Both the position numbers and the translations under genes were made by a program. DNA of 64,000 nucleotides. Source: Rhizophlyctis rosea (Eukaryota > Chytridiomycota > Chytridiomycetes > Rhizophlyctidales > Rhizophlyctidaceae). This document shows, piece after piece, positions 21,032-32,491 of the stretch (position 1 is the first letter of the stretch; each line of letters opens with the position of its first letter). The stretch lies in contig JADGJC010000188.1 in assembly GCA_027596075.1 (NCBI GenBank), forward strand, positions 16,180 through 80,179, in the 5' to 3' direction. Below the pieces are notes generated by a model. It ran no database searches. It had not been told where the DNA came from and saw nothing but the letters and a program-made list of their open reading frames with translations.

Positions 21032-24000
21032 TCACTGACCGTTGGATGCTCTACCATCCTTCCACCAACCGAAGAGGAATCCCAATACCGCATACGTCCC
21101 ATCCCAAAACCGCTCCTTCCGTCGAATCCGGTTCAAAGTCCTATCCACTTGCGACACTTCCGGATGATCCGCCCCAAAGTGCACCCTCAGAATCTCCCGT
21201 GCCTCAACCAAATACGCTTTCGCCGCCGCCCAGTCCCCTTCCTGCTCAGAAACGAGGCCCAGCTCGCCGACCGTACGGGCGCTCTTCAGATGGCTGCGCG
21301 TGGGGTAAAGCTCGACCTCAATCTCCCGACACTTGGTAAGAAACTCTTTGGCGGCCTGCAGATCACCTCTTGAGCGAGCAACAACTCCATAGGAGAGGAG
21401 ATAATGATGGACGATCGGGTGATAGGGAGTACCGTATGTGGTGGTAAGGAGGTAAAGTTTTTGGGAGAAGGAGAGTGGACGTTTGACAAAGAGGTCGAAA
21501 ATTGAAATCGAGTTCGAGCTCGCCATCCCGCATTGCACATTGGGAGAGTCACAAGGGTTGTGCGGCTTAGGCAGCTTCGCGGGAAGTGCCTCCACGAATT
21601 CTCGAAGGTAATTTTCAGCCGATTGAAGATTTCCCCGCAGCCTAGCTATGTCACCAAGCGTAAGGTAGTCAACCGCTATGAGCTTGTAATCTTTCATTGT
21701 GAGGTCAATTTCCAAAGCTTCCTTTATGTAAGTCTCCGCCGCGTCCATGTCACCTTCCCCTGCCGCGATTCTAGCTAGGAACCTTAACGGTGAGGCAACA
21801 TCCGGATGATTTCGCTTGCCGTAGACTATCCTTTGAGTTTTCAGTGCTGCGATCAAGTAGGTCTTGGCGACATCGTTCTGTCCCTTCATCATAGATATCC
21901 GGCCGAGGTATTCCACTGTCAATGCGACTTCGGCGTGATTGCGGGATCCCAATCGAATGGTTTGCAGTTCCAGGGCCATTTCGCAGAGTTGTTCAGCGGA
22001 TTCGAAGTTGCTCTGGGTATACATGTCCTTGCACAATGAGTATGCTACGTCCGATGCTGGTTTGAAAGCTGTCTTTTCGGATGTTCTTCTTAGCAATGCA
22101 ACGGCTGTGACCACATGCTTGACGAGCATCCTCCTAATGCTGCTGTCTTCCACCGACTCTTTGCCCATGCCTCTGACGTACTTGTCCAATGCATGGACAG
22201 CCCGCCTCACCCAGAACCCACTGATTTCGCCATCAAATACGCTTCCGCCATATGGTTCCAAAAACTGATTTGCGAGTAGTTGGTATAAGGAATGGATGGA
22301 CACCGTCTTCGGTTGGAGCCGTATGAGGGAGGAGGATTGTAAGGAGCTTAGGGCGGAGTCGAGAAGGTCGGGTGCCCTAGAAGCATCAATTGACACCGCG
22401 AGTAGGCTTTTGGGAATATTTTCCGGAGCAAAACATGACGCGACGCCAAGAATATTTCTGCATGATTGCACAGATCAGAATCAAAAGCTGGAGCGGCGAC
22501 CCAGTGCTTGTCTCAATGAAGCTTACATTGCAGCTCTCCCCACCTCGCCCTCCCTCTGCAATTGGGCCACGTTGAGGTGAAATGCACCAGCCAGTGACGA
22601 GCGATATTTGCTGGCTTTGCTGACGTAAGCTAACGATGCATTGCGGAATTGGGGCAGGTAATATTTGAGGCCGCCTATACGTTTTTCAATGGCATAAGAA
22701 GCCACCTGCTCAACGGCAAGCGGATATCCGTCCAGCAGATCTAGCAACGTGTCGAGGGCCTTGCGCTCATCTGTATCGTTGCTGACAATGTCCTTCCACT
22801 CCGGTTTCCGAGCAAAGAGATATGACTCGGTGACTGTACGTGACCAAGGCTCCAACTCAATCGACCGTGTTGCCCCAAACCACTCCCCCACGGTGTTGTC
22901 CCGAGACGTGATCACGACATGCCCGGCAAACTTCCTAGCAGCCCCAAAGAGTTCCTCCAAAACCCGCTGATCATCCGCATTGTCTATGACTAACAAGTAG
23001 CCTGGTGTTGCGCCCAGCCAGTCAAACAGCGCCTTGCGTACTCTCTCTCTATCAGCCTGCGGCCCATCAACAAAGCTGGGCATGATTCCCAATGTCTCCA
23101 CAGCCATTTCAATGGACTGGTCCGCAGCTTGCGCATCCACACACGACAACCACAATACATAAGCATAGGAATCCGCATTCAAACTGGCGTATGTGGTTGC
23201 GATGCTGCTTTTCCCCATGCCACTGGGTCCCACGATGAGCGCCTTGCTGCCCTCCGCGAGCGTAGCCGTGATTTGAGCGAGGGTGGCATTGCGTCCGAAT
23301 AGTTGCATTGGAAAATGAGGAATAAGGGCCGTCTTCGCGACTGAGCTGATTGACACTGAGTGTCAGAAACAAAGATATTTCCTTTTCGGTTAGCGACGTA
23401 CAGGCATAGAAATGATATTCGCATCGCATTCTTTGACTCACCCAAGTTTAGTCGCAAATCTGGCGTGGACTGCAAATGCACAGCGGGCACCTCCGTGCTC
23501 ATTCCCACGCCATCCCACTCCATCTTGAATGTAAAACCCAGCGAACTTCCTTTTGAAAGAAGGAATGGCCCCAGGAAAGGGAAAGTGCAGCCGATCAGGA
23601 GTACGAGGAGCGGAATAGTGACATCTGGTCGTGGCGTTGGTATTGATGTCGGGTGGCGTGGAAGGGTTTTTGGAAAAAAGCGGGTGTAAGCGTCCAGCAC
23701 TTCATCAACTACACTACGCAGATCGTTGGGATCCAGGTGCTGGCCTTGCATCCGGAAGAGTTTGTTCATTGTTGCCGCAACTGGTAAACCGGACGCCCTA
23801 TGCGCCAGATCGGGCTGGTCGTCAAACATTCCGAACGGTCTGCATTTGGTCAAAATCTTCCCGCTGTGGTCCAACGTCCCAACAAAGATGGGCAGCAGCT
23901 TCGATGTTGTCCTTTGATGCCTCCTCAAACCCTCCTCTATTTCCAGGAGCACGTTGTCCTGTAGCCCATTCGCCAGGTTCTTTTTCATGGTAGCCAGAGA

Positions 24001-24264
24001 GTCGTCGCTTATAAAGTAGAGGATGAGGTCTGAGTTGCGCAAGCCGTTGATGAAGCCCTCTTCCCAATCTTCGGCAAGCACGAGACAGTGCTTGTCAAAA
24101 AATGCAGGGAAAGTGCCTGGCCATCTTTGGGAGGCGGCGCTTTCGAGGGCTGCATGGAAGGACTCGACAAGTTTAGCATCGGGAGTTACTCGATAGGATA
24201 AAAAGATCCGATGATGCGTCGCATGGTGCATTCGACACGTCCAATTTACGTTGATCCTGATCAT
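21032..24264 (-). CDS. TIR - transmembrane - NB-ARC - TPR protein (NLR-like STAND receptor)
   Basis: Exons 23442-24264, 22527-23355 and 21032-22457; phases close to 1025 residues. Residues 19-150 form a TIR domain: the strand IFLSYR, the FFDKHCLVLAEDWEEGF segment, DLILYFIS, and DNVLLEIEEGL with a Glu (about 108) where TIR NADases keep their catalytic acid. Residues 215-237 are strongly hydrophobic, a likely membrane helix. NB-ARC follows: FGRNATL, P-loop GPSGMGKSS (317-325), Walker B LLVIDNADD (394-402), VVITSRD and the LLDGYPLAVEQVA motif. The C-terminal 450 residues are tetratricopeptide repeats (for example FESAEQLCEMALELQ and DVAKTYLIAALKTQ). Known: STAND proteins oligomerise on ligand sensing, and TIR domains often degrade NAD. 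Inference: an immune or incompatibility receptor, perhaps membrane-tethered. Either of two in-frame ATGs (24264 or 24231) could start it. Confidence 0.9.
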
Positions 24265-25671
24265 GATATCACGCGAATACGACGGGGTCTATCGATAATT
24301 CTTCGGAGGGACTTCTATGCCGGTATCACGGTCAGGTCGACGATTAGCATATCTTCACCAAAACAAGATGCCTACTGTGAATCTCTATGGGGTTTGAAGC
24401 TGGCGTAGTCTGTACTCGCCCATTGGTACGGTTAGGTTGATGTCGCAAAACGAATTCTATGCATGTTCGCGCTCGAATGGAAGTAGGAGAATGGAAGTAC
24501 GAAGACGATGGAGCAGAAGAGAGGCTCCTTAGGGCAGCCTTACGGGGAACAAAACTGGGTGTTCAGCGTCTCCACCAATGTCACACAAACCTCCCTCCAG
24601 AGTCTAGGCGCTCACCGAAGCCTTGAAGACACCGCCATGTCTGCATGTTTCTCACGCAAAGTCCAGACAATTGACAAGGGACATTCTTTAGACTATGCAT
24701 TAGGCCATCGAGCATGAAATGAAACTTTACTGCACAGACTTTTCTGCACAAAAGGAAGGTCAGAATGCATGAAATTGTCATCCTTATTCTTCTGAAGACA
24801 AGGGACTGAGCAGTCATACTGATGATACACCATGACGGAAGGAAAGACAGTTGCGCTTTTTCGGATAGGCAATAAGAGCGAGGCAATGGCGCTGACAATG
24901 CTGGTCGAATGCATACAGGTCCCTGGAAAAACTTAAGGTACTCTTCCAGTCACTAAGCCCGTGGCACAGTGATCTTATACGTCCACAACTACCTTAACTT
25001 CTTCCAGGGACCTGTGCAACTACCTCGCGTCGTCTGCGCCACGGGTCGTTGTAAAAGCCACATGAGTTGTGTGGACGCCATAAGTGGCCCTCTTTCAAAG
25101 ATTCCAGAGGCCATGAGCGTGTCCAAATACCAGCAGCGATCGCAACACTATAAGGTCATTTGAAGATATGACCTGTTCAAAACACTTTGTTCCATGCGGG
25201 CTTTCGAGGGCACCATCCTCAACAGCGTAAGTCATTCCTGTCGCCTCAGCATCCATCCAACACGGCCAGTTGATGCCCGTGGACGACTTGGACGGCAGAT
25301 GACGACTCAATGATACGGATCAGTTTGAAAGGTGTAGGATAATCAGCAAGTAGCATAGCAGAGAGGCTTAAAAAATCTCCGCATTGCCGATGCTAAAGTG
25401 CGCCAGCGACCCATGATACACGAGATGCACAGATAACAATAATCTGGCTCGCACCTGATTAGGGGCGTTACAAAGCTCCACATCATCCTCCTTGTCCCTC
25501 CACAATCATCAACCACTCTCCCAAGCGCTCCGCAAGCACTAAAAGTCCAAACGCAAACCCAAATCAACAACAAAGAACACGTCACCTCGTGATTATGTAC
25601 AAACTGGACCATTACGAAATATTCAAAGGCGCAGCGAAACGTGACAGTTATGAAATACTCGTATGTGGACC
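24265..25671. other. intergenic tract, nothing recognised
   Basis: Lies between the TIR-NB-ARC-TPR start and the stop of the E2 gene. Two 8-20 bp matches (the TCCCTGGAAAAACTTAAGGTA-type word near 24923 and its partial inverse near 25001) form a loose inverted repeat. No gene or RNA recognised. Confidence 0.45.
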
Positions 25672-26842
25672 TTACGCCACATTGCCCATCAGGATCTCTT
25701 CCACAGCCCTCTCCTCGTTTCCGTCCGCTTTTCTGAGGGCCCGCGCTACTAGTCGCCTATCGAAACCCATTTCGCATATGCGTGATATTGCTTGAGGATC
25801 TAAGCCTGATTGAGACGGAAGATTCATGATCAATATATACTTTCTTCAATGGTCATCCTGTGTCGCTGAAACCCGCGCATGAATCCAAGGCAAGCCTGCC
25901 ACATCAACTCACCTATCTCCTCAGGAGGGATTTTCGGCACCTCCGGCGCCGTCCTTCCGCCCCCACCCCCACTTCGCCCCCCACCTCCAGCACCAGCCGG
26001 TGCTCCAGCATATATATTTGCCCATTGCCGGGCGGTTTGATCAAATCCGGGACGATCCGTCATGTAATGTCGAGCGACTTCCGCGTCTTGCGGGTCGTTG
26101 GGAACGGGGTCGCAGAGGAGGGATTGGAGGGATATGAGCTGGGTAGGACATATGCGGATAGCAAAGATTGTATGCTTATGAGCCATGGTCTGCGGCACAA
26201 TGGTCAATAATGAGCACTCACCGCAGTTTTTAGGGTGAGGACTGGTGACCATTGATCTTTCAGGATATCAAGGCATATTGCTTAAAATGAGCGACACAGC
26301 GTCAGATTTCGGGGAAGAAGACGATCATTTGGACGCGGTGTACCTCCAGTTTGTGATGAAACATTGGGGTGATATACGCGGGTGTCAAATTTCATCTGTA
26401 AAGATGCGAGACCGGATAAGCACTACGCCAGTTCCTGCGGCGCAACAGCACTACCTTCGGTGGCCGGAAAGGGTACTCGTCTGGTAGTTGTATGTCAATG
26501 ATGAACTGACCGCCTGCATGGATTAGGAGCCCTACTCTATACATGACTTGCACCGCTTGGACTTGTCCTAGTTTACCTTCATACGGTGTTCCTTCAGGCC
26601 CAACAAGGAAGCCCTTCAGGTGAACTGCAGGAAGACGTCAAAATTCGTTGAGGTGCATCTTTCGCAAGAGAGACCTCGCTTACGTACAAAGACTATCGTT
26701 CACTAGTTCCACGTTAACTAGCGCGTCCTGCATTAGCAAGCATTGTCAGACCCGTTTCTCAAGCTTGAAGGTGAGCCAACGTCCCAACCTTGTCAGACTG
26801 GCACTGTCGAATTTCCCTTTCTACTCTTCGAACGTCGGGCAT
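25672..26842 (-). CDS. UBC1: E2 ubiquitin-conjugating enzyme with C-terminal UBA domain (UBE2K/Ubc1 type)
   Basis: Eight exons: 26789-26842, 26688-26727, 26577-26624, 26455-26513, 26344-26395, 26222-26280, 25913-26138 and 25672-25805; every phase closes to 223 residues. The UBC fold shows [37 protein letters not shown], the active-site Cys87 in [13 protein letters not shown], and [19 protein letters not shown], diagnostic of E2-25K/Ubc1. A Gly-rich linker leads to a UBA domain ([13 protein letters not shown], ending EEILMGNVA). Known: these E2s build Lys48-linked chains and support proteasomal degradation, the UBA binding ubiquitin. The first donor (GTTGGG) is unusual, so exon 1 is slightly less certain. 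Introns are 61-107 bp. Confidence 0.95.
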
Positions 26843-27557
26843 GGCGTACTACGTGGCAAGCTGAGAGTGAGCTCTGTTCGGTAGTCTGGGAACGTTACAA
26901 ACACTAGCAAACGTCGAGGGAGATCTATGTGGTATGGTTGCTGCGGAACAAATTACAATGGAGGAGAGGCCGAAGCTTGACCCGCAACCAGGCTGGGGCC
27001 ACAGGTGAGCATCATGATGACTCATGCATCACCACCAGCACTGGCAGCCCTTTAAACTCCTCAACCGCATTTCAGGGTCCTTTGTGGTCCACATTATCGC
27101 CCCCATGATATCTTCAAGTGTTTTGACACCTGGCACGTCAATAAGTTTCAAAAGACCAAATGAAACATACTAAACATGTGAACTGAGTGTTATTTCAAAG
27201 GTTCTGCTACTCGATGTCAAACAAAGGAACGGAGCGCCAAATCTGCTTAAAAAGATACACTCCTTCAGCATCGAGAAGGCGATTGTCACAGTCGGGCCAC
27301 ACTTACATGAACCATGAACCTATGGCAACAGAAATGACGTCTTGACATATACTTTGCTATCATTTTGGACAGGGGTAATTCGTGCTGTTGGATGATGTCA
27401 ATTCATGAGTAGTTCGTGGCCATAACAACGCTTCTCGAACCAAAAGCTGACTGGGCACAAGTTGTGCATGTACGAGATCTTCAAAGAACATGAAAAAGTC
27501 GAAAAGGACGAAGCAGCAAAAGAGCACGGAACTGAAAAGCAATTGTGCAATTTTCAG
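26843..27557. other. intergenic, nothing recognised
   Basis: Promoter side of the E2 gene at left and tRNA-Thr at right. Only short frames; nothing else is seen. Confidence 0.5.
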
Positions 27558-27630
27558 TGCCTTCTGTGAGAATCGAACTCACGACCTTCTGCTTACTAGG
27601 CAGACGCTCTGCCAACTGAGCCAAGAAGGC
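27558..27630 (-). tRNA. tRNA-Thr (AGT anticodon)
   Basis: A 73-nt tRNA without intron. The acceptor stem GCCTTCT pairs with AGAAGGC before discriminator A; D-arm GCTCAGTTGGCAGAGC; anticodon stem TCTGC/GCAGA around loop CTAGTAA, giving anticodon AGT; T-arm GTGAG-TTCGATT-CTCAC. A and B boxes for RNA polymerase III are both intact. Confidence 0.95.
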
Positions 27631-27694
27631 GGTTATTTTGAAGTATAGTATGTTATATATATAACTATTCAATTACGGAAAGCTGAGAGAGTCA

Positions 27695-27793
27695 TTGTTG
27701 TGCCAGTTGGGAGAGCGTCTGTCTTGTTGTACAGGCCCAATAATCAGACCTACCAGCGCTCTTGGCTCAGTTGGTGGAGCGTCTGTCTAGTCA
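27695..27793 (+). repeat. two truncated 5'-half tRNA remnants
   Basis: On the strand opposite to the tRNA-Thr, 27757-27793 repeats its 5' half (CTTGGCTCAGTTGG, GAGCGTCTG, CTAGT) and stops at the anticodon. A second, more diverged copy at 27695-27735 (CAGTTGGGAGAGCGTCTG) also stops at the anticodon arm. Neither has a T-arm or 3' acceptor strand, so they are not functional tRNAs. Confidence 0.75.
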
Positions 27794-29566
27794 ATACATT
27801 AGTCCCTCTCCGATGTTGATGACTTCATGAATCTTTCCAGCTTTCACAAACACTAGACCATTAGGTTGCAGCACCGGAATCTCGCGTGTTGCGCTAGAGA
27901 TACCCCCTTGAACGGACAAGCACCAAACGTTCTTCCCACCAACAAAACCCTACCACGTACACTACTCTGTCAAACTCAAGGTTGGCCCGTTCTGCTTAAA
28001 CGCAGGTCTGAACAAGTGCAATATAAGACCCCACCTGCTGAAGAGACCTACATTTTGCCTAGACAACGCTGAATTTCGTCTTCAGTAAGTGGTGTCTCGC
28101 CCTGCGGCCGGCCTGTTACGCTTCTGCTTGAGGTTTGTTGCTGATCATCACCGATGGAAGTTATTTTGACCCCCGTGTTGCTTGAAGGAGAAGGGAAAGA
28201 GCTCGGTGTGCAGAACAAACAATGGGAAGCCCGGGCGCCTGCTGGTGCACATGACTTCAACCTATGGAAGTGCATTTGATGATGCTGGTGGTCTGATCAG
28301 CGACTTATGTCAAATGTCAAAATCTGTGAGGAACAATCCGATACCGTATGAGGCAAGTGCAAGTTCAAATACAATGATGTCCACCCCTGAAAACCAGAAG
28401 ACGGTACACCAAACGATTTTTTGTGACAATGTCCGAAGTGGGATTGTAATTTTCAAATAGTAGCTGCCAGAGTTATCGACAGGTGGATTGGGATTCGATA
28501 TATTGATGACGGATGAGATTTGCGTTGCTGGATATCTCCTAACCCAAATCTGAAGTACGGAGAGCCGGTAGAAGTGTGTCCAATGGAGGTGCAGCAGAGG
28601 TGAGGTGGCAGAATGACCCACATGGGGATCGAACCCAAGGATGGGCCAGATAAAAAGCGAGTAATTCATCTCTGGAAAGAGAGAAAAGCAGCACTGCTCT
28701 GCCGTGGTCTGAAACAGCAAAACACTCACCTTGACGACCCTTCCCAACCAAAGACAAAGTAGCACATCCTAATCGGGCCACAGAGGAATATCCGACATCA
28801 CCTCGAATCGCCCACTCCTTAGGAGCAAGTCAAAAAGAAGTTGAGGAGCACGCCTATGAACCTGCGGGGGACTAGTCTGCTGCCATGTCCTTTCAGAAGC
28901 ATGACAAGCCCGTTCTCACGCACGCTCTACCCTGCCACAAAAAGGACAGGTGTAGAGATCCGTGCGCGTACGTAGCCGCCACCTGCGCTTTGGTTAGATA
29001 TGTGCTATGTGAGGGTTTGAACCTGTTGAGTGAGAAATGGGCGAAACGGTGAATTCGAACGAACGGGAAGAGGAAAACGTTGGCACTGACCTCTTGCACT
29101 TTTGGAACTATTTCGAAGTCAAGAGTAACCCTTCCAATAACTCTGCGCCCAAGTGCGAGCGTGTTTGCTTGTTTGAAATCGAGGATATCATTTACCAGAA
29201 GCGTCGACAAGAAAGGTATTTTTGGTTTCGAAAAATCAAAATGCGAGCTGGACGTGGTGGATGAGTGGATGAGTCATCAAACGCGTCAGCTCTTTGAGTC
29301 GTTTGATCATGTTGCATTCTTGTTCTGCCCCAACTTTTGACAGCAGTGTTGTGCATCGTCAGATTGAATCTATTGCTTGAAGACAGGTGAGCAAGGTAGG
29401 TAGGCAGGTGCCCTCGGAAAGGGAGCTGACTGGCTATAAAAGATTGGTAGCTGGGGAAACAAACTAGTAGGCGTGACTGCTTTGAACTCAACTCCCACGT
29501 CTCTTTGGACCATTCCACGCCAAAGGTCCCTTCATGTAACAATATCTCATACTTCACACTAGCACA
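27794..29566. other. gene-poor tract with decayed fragments
   Basis: No complete gene. On the minus strand 28614-28645 resembles a tRNA 3' half (B-box GGTTCGATCCC followed by an acceptor-like end) without a matching 5' half. At 29090-29210 (minus) the open frame has LLVNDILDF followed by a regular pattern reminiscent of the end of a histidine-kinase dimerisation domain, then a GTCAGT donor; no ATPase domain was found. Confidence 0.3.
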
Positions 29567-30289
29567 ATGTTGAACATTGGCATACTCCTGTTTCCCGACT
29601 GGGAAATTTTGGACGTGATGGGTGAGCAACGTCTCTTCTGATTAGTTTCCGGAAGCTCTCACTGACAGAAAGATCTGCAAACCCCTCCCACAGGCCCTCT
29701 CCAACTCCTCAACTCCAACCTCCTCAAACCGCACCTGACCCTCCACCTCCTCGCCGAAACCCTCACCCCAGTCCCGTTCTGCTCAAAAGCCTTTTCCCCC
29801 TCCACCTCTCCCTCCCTAACCCCAACCCGCACTCTAACTTCCCACCCACCCCTTGACGTCCTCCTCGTCCCAGGCGGTCTGGGCACCCGCACCCAAATCC
29901 ACAATCAAACCCTCCTATCCTACATTGCCTCCTTCCCCACCACCTCACCAAAAACCCAAATTCTCTCAGTCTGCACCGGCTCCCTCCTCCTGGCCCGCGC
30001 CGGCGTCCTCCTCAACAAGCGTGCCACAACCAATAAGATGCGCTTTGGCGAAATAATGGAGCTGGTGAAGGAGTGTGAGGGGATTACGTGGGTGAAGCAG
30101 GCTAGGTGGGTCAAGGATGGGAATGTGGTAACTGCTTCGGGTGTTGCCGCGGGAATGGATATGACGGTTGCGATGATCAAGGAATGGGTCGGTGAGGAGT
30201 TGGGAACGAGGGCAGCGCAGGAGATCGAGTATGAGCCGCATACGGATTCTGAGTGGGATCCGTTTTCTAAGGTGCATGGGTTGGTGTGA
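29567..30289 (+). CDS. DJ-1/PfpI superfamily protein
   Basis: Exons 29567-29621 and 29694-30289, 216 residues. The N-terminus, NIGILLFPDWEILDVMGP, spans the intron and matches the first strand and acidic position of the class I glutamine amidotransferase-like fold. VLLVPGGLGTR and LSVCTGSLLLARAG follow; the Cys in the latter is the nucleophile-elbow cysteine. RATTNKMRF and VVTASGVAAGMDM match the later core motifs. Known: members of this branch include isonitrile hydratase-like enzymes, deglycase/glyoxalase-type proteins and AraC-fused sensors; no regulatory domain is present here. The cytosolic location is inferred from lack of signal peptide. The exact reaction is unknown. Confidence 0.93.
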
Positions 30290-32491
30290 TATTCAAACTC
30301 GGAACTGATGTTCCTTATAGTGGTGTGAATTGTAAAATTGGTTTGTACATTCTAGTTAATGATAATAATGAAGACATGGTGCTGGCATCCTCAATTGAAT
30401 CGAATTGACAACTCGTCAGATAAACAGGTTGCGATGCTGGGTGCAAGTTCATGCATGAAGCTTGAAGACTTTTTTGCTCTTGACGATTGCAGGTATGAGA
30501 TTGTTGGAACAAGGCCCAACTTCCGTTGGATAATGACATGCAGCCGTGTCTCTCATGCAGTAGTAGCACAAAGTTTACTCAAGACACTCTTGATTTGATG
30601 GCTATCTGCATTTGCACATACTCCCACTCTTTGCACATACTACAGTTGCTACGGACGAAATCTTCCGCATTGCCTCTGCCAGAAATTCCATAATCTCGTT
30701 GAAAGCATTGACAAAAAGGAATTGGGAGTCAAACGGAAGGAACCGCACAAGTGCAATTATGGTACGAATCAAGGGTGAACAATTCCCCCCTTTTTCGGCT
30801 CATGGGGATAGATCTCACCCTCGTTATCATCGACAGAACCTGAGGGGAAGTAGGTTTCTGACTTCCTTCCGTTCGCTAATTGCGAAACCCAGGTGGAACG
30901 AGAAGACAGCTTCAAATCATGCACATGCAGTTGAGCCCCTGGGGAACTCATCGAGGTGATTTACCTTTTTGCACGTCCGAGTTGTTGGTGCCGAGATTTT
31001 ATTCGCCATCAAATGTGATGAAGCAGTGGACAAGACAGCAATCGTGACTTGATTCATTCATTTCCCTTGAAACAGCTTGGGGAGAATTTTCTTCGGGGAA
31101 GCCTACGTCATAGTTGGCAGTATCGAATTTTACTATATCATGAGCAGGGATACGTATGACATCGAGGAGAAATGCTTTTGAAACGGAAAGGAAATACAAT
31201 AGGATGCGCATGTACATTTCGAAAGCCAAGTGGGACGAAGGCAAATGCCTGAGCATCCGATTCTTGATCCTCTGATAATCACTTTTTTTTCCCTTCTTGC
31301 CAGGTGCAATACCCGATTTCTGCCAATATGGGGGTTCCTCAAAAAAATACGCGCCCTCTACAATATTTTTGTGTGTGAGAAGGCTCATCCAGCATCCCCC
31401 ATGCCTTGAGGTGCAATCCGAACGTCGCTGTTCGTCGCCGAATAATGTCCTTCCTTGGGTACACTTCCTTTTGTTCACCGCAAATGTCGCCGATTCTTGC
31501 GACCCCTTTCCTGTATTGCTCAACGGACTCAATCACTTCACCAAGATTTGCAAATGAGAACTGCAAAAGCCTGTTACTCGCAAGAAGAAAACAAAGGCGC
31601 AATGCAAAGTGCCTGAAGATGCCGATGTGCCTGACGACTGCCAACCTTTACACCTGTAGGGTGATAATATGGCTCGTATAAACCCAATTGCAAACACAAT
31701 AGCGCCACCCTTCGATCATCACTTCGACATAGATTTCAATGATCTCTTGCCATTGTGATCTTTGTGTCTATGAATGAGAGGACATGTAGCAAGGGTGTCC
31801 AACTCAAAAAGACTTCATCCAGCCACCATACAATGCTATACATCAACACCTCATCCTAAAAAGGAAGGTCAATGCCTAAGTCGACCAAATTGTGCAAATG
31901 TAAAGTCTTATCACATACCATGAGTTCTCGAGGCAATTTGTTTGTCGAAGCATACTAAGCCCTTGATGACCCATCCTCACGTCTAGACACGTCTAGACAT
32001 GCCTTGTACGCCTTTCGTCATAAACATGACCGGATAAGTTGCCAATTGTACCAGCTCTATTGCTGTCAACGGGCTTCATGTCGTAATAGGGCATTTTTCT
32101 CTTTCAGATCGTGTGACTCTTTTTTGCTGACCCTTGCAGGATGGAGATGCAATGATGAAAAGTTGAAATTGTGGATTGGAGGCCTACCAAAAAGAAGATC
32201 TCCACATTCACAGCTCTCCATGTACAATTGAGTACGAAACAGCCGCTCGCACCCATACATGCCCTGCCAACAGCCGCAGAAAGCTGCTGCTACATGACCA
32301 GCTTCCAATAAGTGACGACTCGAGAAAGTTGCACGCTTCGTCCCGACGACACCCTGTCCAAGACCTCCCCTCATGACGTCCGGTCTTCTCCTTTCTGAGT
32401 CCCAAGTAGGATTGAGTTACCCAGTCACATATTCGCAACTTGTACGCCCCCAGCAACCTCCCACCCATCACTTTGCATGCACTTTGGCTCT
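30290..32491. other. gene-poor tract with coding-like minus-strand pieces
   Basis: Minus-strand frames overlap at 31000-31640: one reads with ANLGEVIESVEQYRKGVARIG and RTATFGLHLKAWGM, another with KAFLLDVIRIPAHDIVKFD. Both look protein-like and may be exons of one orphan gene, but I could not join them or name a family. The rest shows short frames only. Confidence 0.3.

Noticed and set aside
21032..24264. Recent bacterial transfer of the TIR-NB-ARC-TPR gene
   Set aside because: The gene has two standard spliceosomal introns with the same signals and base composition as its neighbours, so a recent transfer is not supported.
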